A stretch of 64,000 bases of DNA from Paludibacter sp. Its GTDB lineage: Bacteria > Bacteroidota > Bacteroidia > Bacteroidales > Paludibacteraceae. Of this stretch, positions 58,501 to 64,000 are shown in pieces. Location: NCBI GenBank assembly GCA_028691965.1, contig JAQUYE010000002.1, forward strand, positions 17,206-81,205. Reading direction: 5' to 3'. The stretch's first letter is position 1, and every line of letters starts with the position of its first letter. The position numbers were made by a program, and so were the translations under genes. Under the pieces are notes generated by a model. It was not told the origin of the DNA. It searched no databases and worked only from the letters and a program-made list of their open reading frames with translations.

Positions 58501-58746
58501 TTAGTCGTTAAGAGTTGAGTTCATTTCAGTTAGCATCTCGTGCTGTTGCTTTTGCAGGGAGAGTACCTCTTCGAGCAATTCCTGTTGCTTGACAATTATA
58601 TCGTTGACGATGCGCATGGTCCATTTCATAAAGATGAAGATGAGCGCCGATGAATATACGATATAGGCAGCAGCAGCGGTGATAAGGAAACCGTCATCGG
58701 CAATTGCCCTGCCGGTTTCCTGTAGCAAAGATGCACTTACATCCAT
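58501..58746 (-). CDS. Small single-TM holin-like protein
   Basis: 'MDVSASLLQETGRAIADDGFLITAAAAYIVYSSALIFIFMKWTMRIVNDIIVKQQELLEEVLSLQKQQHEML': TM plus coiled-coil tail; located between HU-like and lysozyme genes. Start at 58746 preferred. Confidence 0.55.
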   Translation of the reverse strand: MDVSASLLQETGRAIADDGFLITAAAAYIVYSSALIFIFMKWTMRIVNDIIVKQQELLEEVLSLQKQQHEMLTEMNSTLND

Positions 58747-59447
58747 TAAGCGGCAGTGGTGAGAGTTGTCTTCAGCGACCCTGTACACAGTTCCTTACCA
58801 TTCTTGCCCCTGGTACGCACGGTACACACATACTCTCCCGCGGCGATGGCAGGCAGCTGTAAGTGTACTTCCTTCGGAAGGATCTTCGCGTAGGTTTCGA
58901 TACGTACTTCGGGTTCCGATTCGTCGACCGGCTGCAGGAAGATGCCCTGTGCCTGGTCGTCCTTATCGAAGGCCAGCTGGGTGCCACGTACCATCGCGAT
59001 ACCTCCCGAGCTGATTTGCTCGTTGTTGGTGTTCGAGCAAACATCGATAAAGTTGGTCACTTCCGGCGACTGATCGCTGATGCGAACGCGCTCGGGCTTA
59101 ATGAGTTCCAATAAATCATTGAAACGGGAACCCGGGGTGCTGCGCAGGCGAACCTGATGACGTTCGGGGTCGAACAGGTCGTACTCCTCGTAAAACTTGC
59201 CGGTAATACTGGCCTTGAACTTCACGAGCGGGGTGCTGACAGCATAACCCTTACTGAGCCAGAAGGAAATCGACTGCATGAGGCGTTCGAAATAGGCCAG
59301 GGCCTGCGGACGGGTCAGCCCCGTACCCTCGTCGATCATCATCTCGAGAATGTCGTCGAGGTTCTTCGTGCCGGTGTTGGTTACCAGGGCTACATACTTT
59401 TCGTCGCCCTTAGTCAGGTGATTCTTCAATAAAACGTACTTTAACAT
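58746..59447 (-). CDS. HU-like DNA-binding domain protein with C-terminal Ig-like/DUF4469-type domain
   Basis: 'DDILEMMIDEGTGLTRPQALAYFERLMQSISFWLSKGYAVSTPLVKFKASITGKF' is the Bacteroidota HU-like pattern; C-terminus 'AGEYVCTVRTRGKNGKELCTGSLKTTLT'. Confidence 0.8.
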   Translation of the reverse strand: MLKYVLLKNHLTKGDEKYVALVTNTGTKNLDDILEMMIDEGTGLTRPQALAYFERLMQSISFWLSKGYAVSTPLVKFKASITGKFYEEYDLFDPERHQVRLRSTPGSRFNDLLELIKPERVRISDQSPEVTNFIDVCSNTNNEQISSGGIAMVRGTQLAFDKDDQAQGIFLQPVDESEPEVRIETYAKILPKEVHLQLPAIAAGEYVCTVRTRGKNGKELCTGSLKTTLTTAA

Positions 59448-59528
59448 ACTTGTAATTTTTAAAAATGAATAAATTGTTTACTTTTCGCATAGCGAACATC
59501 TGATCAGAATGTAACGAAATGACGGTTG

Positions 59529-59536
59529 CAAAGATA
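59529..59536 (-). promoter_or_regulatory. Candidate -7 element (TATCTTTG on minus strand) for the HU-like/holin-like/GH108 cassette
   Basis: Plus strand caaagata at 59529-59536, ~82 bp upstream of the HU-like start. Confidence 0.5.
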
Positions 59537-59552
59537 GAGTGCGATAAAATGG

Positions 59553-59594
59553 AAAAATTGCACGTTTGTGGTCAAAAATTGCACAATTGTGGGC
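59553..59594. repeat. Two tandem 21-bp repeats near the cassette promoter
   Basis: aaaaattgcacgtttgtggtc / aaaaattgcacaattgtgggc. Confidence 0.8.
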
Positions 59595-59667
59595 AATTTC
59601 ACCCCCCGAAGATCAATTCACACGTTCAGCGGAGCGGGGTATTGCCGGTGACAACCTTCGGCGGTGA

Positions 59668-59765
59668 GCCAACAAGGCCCCTGAAGGAAAGCCGGAAATC
59701 CTCCTTGTCTGAGCCCTTTAGGGCGAGTTTGGAGGATTTCGCTTTCCGAAGGTCGCCTTGTTGAG
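59668..59765. repeat. ~98-bp imperfect hairpin containing dispersed element copy 2 (core 59696-59739)
   Basis: Arms aacaaggc...gaaggaaagc..gaaatcctcc / ggaggatttcgctttccgaaggtcgccttgtt; apex gccc-ttta-gggc. Confidence 0.85.
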
Positions 59766-59998
59766 CGAAGCGACGACAGTTGGAACCCGGCAACACCCCG
59801 CGAGTGAAAGCCTGCGGGCAACACCCCGCGAGTCAAAGAAGACGAGTCAAGGAAGACGAGTAACACTCCGCGGGTAAAAGCCCCCGCAGTACATGTTTTT
59901 ATCCCCTACATTTTGTGTTATCACGAAAGAAGCGTATTTTTGAGGAATTTTTAACAGTAGTAACCGCTTTCAGCGTAGCAATACTCACCTTTACCCCC

Positions 59999-61666
59999 AT
60001 GAATAAGTTGGTAATAGTACTATTTATTAGTTGTTTCCTGCTGGCACACCAAGACCTGAATGCTCAGTCGACACCCGTGGGACTCCCCACAATGGATGAT
60101 TACCTGCGCCGCCAACAATTGCTCGGCGATAGTTCGGTGAAAGCATCGCTGATGTTGCGTCCGCTGCACAGCACTTCCGAAGGATTTAAAGGAACAGAGC
60201 TGCACCTGATGCCGCTGGTGTGGAAGCAGCAGTACGTTACCGATCATCCGCTGAGCATTAACGACGGAGCCATGATTCCCGCACGCGGCTATCAGACGAT
60301 GCTGTCGACCGGCTTCTTTGCACGATGGGGGATACTGTCGGCACAGCTGATGCCTGAACTGGTGTTTGCTGAGAACAGGGACTTCGACGGCTTCCCCGAC
60401 GAGCATTACTTCGTGATCTGGGATCGCTATAACTCCTATAAAGGTACTATCGACCTGCCCGAACGTTTTGGAGACGAAGCGTACCGAAGGGTGTTCTGGG
60501 GACAAAGCAACGTGCGACTGAGTTATAAGGCTGTGTCGCTGGGACTCTCGAACGAGAACCTCTGGTGGGGGCCCGGACAAAAGAATGCGCTGATGATGAC
60601 CAATAATGCCCCGGGCTTCAAGCACCTTACCTTCAACTCTACCCGTCCGCTGAATACCCCCGTGGGCAGTTTCGAGTGGCAGGTGGTGAGCGGCAGGCTC
60701 GATGAATCGGGATTCCCCGGACTGGATACGGCTGCCCTTGCTGCCCGTACCCTCAAGCCCCGCGAGAAGCCATCGAGCTGGCGCTATATAAACGGCATTA
60801 CCGTGAACTACCAGCCCCGCTGGTTACCGGGACTGAGTCTGGGCGCTGCCCGTGCCTATACCCTTTACGGCGAATCACTGAAGAAATACGGCATCCGCAC
60901 CTGGCTGCCGGTGTTCGAATCCTTCCTCAAAGATAAAACCGGGATACAGTCGGCCGATACCCTTGCCTCCGACCAGGTGGCCTCTGCCTGGGTGCGCTGG
61001 CTGATGCCGGACGACCATGCCGAGGTGTACCTGGAGTTTGGGAGGTCGGACCATAGCTGGCACCTCAACGACTTCCTGCTGGAACCGGGGCACGGGCGCG
61101 CCTACATCCTCGGCTACCGCAAGCTGGTGCCGCTGAGTAAGGGGCGCGGCGATTACCTCGACATCCACCTGGAACTTACCCAGTTCAGTATGAATGTGCC
61201 TACCTACCTGCGCACGCAGAAGGGTTACTCGATGTGGTACAACCATTACGGGGTGTCGCAGGGGTATACGCACGAGGGACAAATTCTCGGTGCGGGCATC
61301 GGTACAAGTAGTAATATGCAGCTGCTGAATATCGCCTGGGTGAGGGGGAGGAAGCGTGTCGGACTGGAACTGTATCGCCTTAATCACGATCAGGACCTGT
61401 GGAGTAACCTGCGCTGGGATGGGTATTTTGATCATCGTACGCACTGGGTGGATATCAGCGGGGCATTGGTGGCCGACTGGAACTACCGCAATTTTCTGGT
61501 GAACGTGAAGCTGCAGACAGTAGCTGTGCATAATTATATGTTCCTGTACGATCCGATCCCCACCGAGCCGCCTTACTTATGGGACGTAGGTAAAACACGC
61601 TATAATGTAAACGCGGAGCTATCGCTCGTGTACCAGTTTCGCCCTTTTAAAACGAAAAACAAATGA
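59999..61666 (+). CDS. Wzi-family capsule assembly outer membrane protein
   Basis: 'VFWGQSNVRLSYKAVSLGLSNENLWWGPGQKNALMMTNNAPGFKHLTFNS', 'GYRKLVP', barrel-like C-terminus. ATG at 59999 preferred over 59915. Confidence 0.87.
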   Translation: MNKLVIVLFISCFLLAHQDLNAQSTPVGLPTMDDYLRRQQLLGDSSVKASLMLRPLHSTSEGFKGTELHLMPLVWKQQYVTDHPLSINDGAMIPARGYQTMLSTGFFARWGILSAQLMPELVFAENRDFDGFPDEHYFVIWDRYNSYKGTIDLPERFGDEAYRRVFWGQSNVRLSYKAVSLGLSNENLWWGPGQKNALMMTNNAPGFKHLTFNSTRPLNTPVGSFEWQVVSGRLDESGFPGLDTAALAARTLKPREKPSSWRYINGITVNYQPRWLPGLSLGAARAYTLYGESLKKYGIRTWLPVFESFLKDKTGIQSADTLASDQVASAWVRWLMPDDHAEVYLEFGRSDHSWHLNDFLLEPGHGRAYILGYRKLVPLSKGRGDYLDIHLELTQFSMNVPTYLRTQKGYSMWYNHYGVSQGYTHEGQILGAGIGTSSNMQLLNIAWVRGRKRVGLELYRLNHDQDLWSNLRWDGYFDHRTHWVDISGALVADWNYRNFLVNVKLQTVAVHNYMFLYDPIPTEPPYLWDVGKTRYNVNAELSLVYQFRPFKTKNK

Positions 61667-62451
61667 TGAAGCTTGCTGTTGTCGTTTCGTCCTGTGATGC
61701 CTTCCGCGACTGTTGGGAACCGTTTCTGTATTCGCTGGATACCTACTGGCCGGATTGTCAATGGCCGGTGTATATGGTGTCGAACGAGCAGGCGATGCCA
61801 CACGACAAGGTGAAGTTTATAAGGGTGGGCGACGACCGTGGCTGGGCGTCGAACCTGAAGCTGGCCTTGCAGCAGGTGGAAGCTGAGTATATCCTCTACC
61901 TTCAGGAAGATTATTTCCTGAACCGGAGGGTGAAGACGGAAGTGTTGCGCGAACAGCTGGAGTATTGCCGGGCGGAGCGGGTGGATTACCTGCGACTCAC
62001 CCCTCCTTTTTTTGATGCGCACATTCTCCCCGGTAGCGACTATGCCGTGAGTCCCCCGTCGGCTCCCTACCGCCTCTGTCTGCAGGCTGCCCTCTGGAAA
62101 AAGGATACCCTCGACAAGCTCCTGATACCTGGTTTTAATGCCTGGCAGTTTGAACGGGAGATAGAAAGTTATATCCGTAAGCAGCAGTGGGAGGTGAACA
62201 GCAGGGTACTGCTCTCGTTGCACTATCCGGAGAAAGGCTTTTATTATGTGCCCGATACGGCGGTACACAAAGGGATGTGGTCGCAGAACGGCGTCGACTT
62301 CCTTATCAGTCACGGCTTTGAACACCTGCTCGCGAAACGAAAGATAGAGGGAAAGCTGCTCACGCGGCTGATCCATGTGGAGAACAAGGTGGCGCGCCTG
62401 TTTAGTACCTCCCTGGTGCGGATACTGTTAAAGCTGAAGGTAAATGTTTAA
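61663..62451 (+). CDS. Glycosyltransferase-like protein
   Basis: 'KLAVVVSSCDAFRDCWEPFLYSLDTYWPDCQWPVYMVSNEQ', 'EYILYLQEDYFL'; ATGA overlap with the wzi-like gene. Confidence 0.7.
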   Translation: MMKLAVVVSSCDAFRDCWEPFLYSLDTYWPDCQWPVYMVSNEQAMPHDKVKFIRVGDDRGWASNLKLALQQVEAEYILYLQEDYFLNRRVKTEVLREQLEYCRAERVDYLRLTPPFFDAHILPGSDYAVSPPSAPYRLCLQAALWKKDTLDKLLIPGFNAWQFEREIESYIRKQQWEVNSRVLLSLHYPEKGFYYVPDTAVHKGMWSQNGVDFLISHGFEHLLAKRKIEGKLLTRLIHVENKVARLFSTSLVRILLKLKVNV

Positions 62452-62542
62452 TACAAGTTGTGTTTTTTTAAATTTAACTATACTAATAAGTCGTTCGTTT
62501 CGTTTGTACTGAGATGAAGTGTGCTTAAAAAAATCAGAATAT

Positions 62543-63367
62543 ATGTCATTTGTAAAACGATTGTTGTGGATAGTGCTGCCCGTGGTACTGATGGCCTCGT
62601 GCCGGTCGTACGAAAAGGTAGCCTACATGAGGGAGTCGGGGATCAGCGTTGCGGGCGATAGTACCGTGAATTATACCACTCCCGACCCGCTTATCAAGGT
62701 GGGTGATGTGTTGCTGATAACAGTGAATACCTCGACACCCGAGGCTTCGGCGGCCTTTAACCTGCCCCTGATCCCTTCGGGGAATGAGAGTACGCGCGGC
62801 TATACCCTCGATAAGGGGGCTTCGCTTGCCATGGGGTACGGGATGCAGAACTACCTGGTGGAGAGCGACGGGTACCTGGCCTTTCCGGTAATCGGGAAGC
62901 TGAAGGTAGCCGGACTGCATAAATCGGAGCTGGTGGAGCTGATAAAGTCGAAGATCTATCCCGAATATATAAAGGAAGAGCCTATGGTGCTGGTGCGCTA
63001 TGCCAACTTTATGGTGTCGGTGCTGGGGGAGGTGTCGAAGCCGGGACAGTATCCCATCAATAACGAAAAGGCTACCCTGCTCGAGGCCCTGGCCATTGCG
63101 GGGGATATGACCATCTACGGCGAACGCTCCAATTTGTTGCTGGTGCGCGAGACCAACGGGGTGAAAGAGATGGTGCGCATCGACCTGCGCGATAAGTTCC
63201 TGGTGCATTCGCCTTATTTCTACCTGCAGCAGGGCGACGTGATCTACGTGGAACCAAACGGTGCACGTTCCCGTTCGGCGGGTGTGGGTTCGGCCGAATC
63301 GCTTACCATCTCGGTGGTGGGGACCTTTATATCGCTGGCAACATTGGTAATCACATTAATTAATTAA
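62543..63367 (+). CDS. Wza-like polysaccharide biosynthesis/export lipoprotein
   Basis: Lipobox 'VVLMASCRSYEKVAYM', 'IKVGDVLLITVNT', 'GYLAFPVIGKLKVAGL', 'VSVLGEVSKPGQYPI', 'QQGDVIYVEPN'. Confidence 0.93.
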   Translation: MSFVKRLLWIVLPVVLMASCRSYEKVAYMRESGISVAGDSTVNYTTPDPLIKVGDVLLITVNTSTPEASAAFNLPLIPSGNESTRGYTLDKGASLAMGYGMQNYLVESDGYLAFPVIGKLKVAGLHKSELVELIKSKIYPEYIKEEPMVLVRYANFMVSVLGEVSKPGQYPINNEKATLLEALAIAGDMTIYGERSNLLLVRETNGVKEMVRIDLRDKFLVHSPYFYLQQGDVIYVEPNGARSRSAGVGSAESLTISVVGTFISLATLVITLIN

Positions 63368-63384
63368 TAAAGAGGTGGAGGAGT

Positions 63385-64000
63385 ATGCAAAACACTACTA
63401 AACAAAAAGAGGAATTAATTAATGTACGGGAATTGTTCGAGAAATACCTCAGCTACTGGCGATGGTTCGCTGTGTCGCTGGTTGTCTGCCTGGCCTTAGG
63501 TGCCCTCTACTACCTGTCAACGCCCATGACCTTCTCGTTTAAGGCGCAGGTACTGGTGGTGGATCCGAACAATGAGATGTCGCAGATGTCGGTGCTCAAT
63601 GAACTGAGCAGCATGGGTGGTATTACGTCGGGAATTGCCAAGAGTACCACCAACAACGAGGAACTGGTTATCCGATCCGGGATGATCGTGGAGCGCGTGG
63701 TGGATAAGCTGAAGCTGCACACTACCTATCGGTACCGTCCGCGCCTGCGCATGACGGAACTCTACACGGAAACACCTTATACAGTGGAGGCCGACAGTGC
63801 CCTGCTGCACACGATAGGGCGCGAGATTTACTTTACCATCGACCGCACGGATAAGGGTTACCGCATTAAAGGGGGCGAGGTGGATAAGCTCAAGCGCAAG
63901 ACGAAGTTTGAGGTGATGGCGCCCTCGCTGCCGTATACGGTGAAGCTGAAGCGCGGAACCATGACCATCAGCGCTACGGATCAGACGGCCCTCGCCGACG
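63385..64000 (+). CDS. Wzc-like chain-length determinant / tyrosine kinase, truncated by window end
   Basis: ATG at 63385: MQNTTKQKEELINVRELFEKYLSYWRWFAVSLVVCLALGALYYLSTPMTFSFKAQVLVVDPN...; open to the end of the window. Confidence 0.85.
   Translation, partial: MQNTTKQKEELINVRELFEKYLSYWRWFAVSLVVCLALGALYYLSTPMTFSFKAQVLVVDPNNEMSQMSVLNELSSMGGITSGIAKSTTNNEELVIRSGMIVERVVDKLKLHTTYRYRPRLRMTELYTETPYTVEADSALLHTIGREIYFTIDRTDKGYRIKGGEVDKLKRKTKFEVMAPSLPYTVKLKRGTMTISATDQTALAD

Noticed and set aside
59519-59866. Small ORFs in the region 5' of wzi (81 aa plus, 82 aa minus)
   Set aside because: They span palindromes and degenerate repeats and have no coding-like composition or family match.
60020-63266. 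Several long minus-strand ORFs over wzi, the glycosyltransferase and the wza-like gene
   Set aside because: Antisense shadows in GC-rich coding sequence; the plus-strand proteins have signal peptides and family motifs.
1-64000. tRNA or rRNA genes and classical IS elements
   Set aside because: No tRNA-like cloverleaf, rRNA or transposase sequence was recognised by eye; a tRNA/Infernal scan would be needed to exclude small RNAs.

Overview
Bacteroidota-type chromosomal segment, judged from SusC/SusD, a hybrid two-component system, T9SS tails and TAnnTTTG promoters. Left to right: (i) a 5'-truncated T9SS surface protein with Fn3-like repeats around an M23 peptidase; (ii) a GC-rich minus-strand block with a BNR/sialidase-like lipoprotein, an N-terminally truncated GH78 rhamnosidase and a hipBA-type toxin-antitoxin pair, with a ~173-bp imperfect palindrome at the GH78/hipA junction; (iii) a SWIM zinc-finger protein, an AT-rich RloA/RloB-like pair with truncated RloB, an orphan ORF and a decayed SWIM fragment; (iv) a ~42-kb polysaccharide utilisation locus (HTCS, SusC, SusD, SusE-like, DUF4832, FAD oxidoreductase, GH36-like, GH97, three GH2, GH88, GH43, an orphan GH35-type C-terminal module, three GH3, three LamG/SGNH T9SS proteins); (v) a small Cys-rich protein, an AbiE-type pair and an AraC regulator; (vi) an 11-unit, 22-bp intergenic repeat array bounded by a 25-bp inverted repeat, between convergent terminators; (vii) a minus-strand HU-like/holin-like/GH108 cassette whose GH108 ORF appears fused to a unimolecular-spanin-like module; (viii) the start of a capsule/EPS locus (Wzi, glycosyltransferase, Wza-like, Wzc-like). 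Leads I rate highest: the GH108-spanin-like fusion, the 22-bp array, the giant palindrome and the hairpin element it shares with the region 5' of wzi, the orphan GH35-type accessory protein, and the shuffled LamG/esterase trio. All calls are by eye from sequence; no database search or structure prediction was run.
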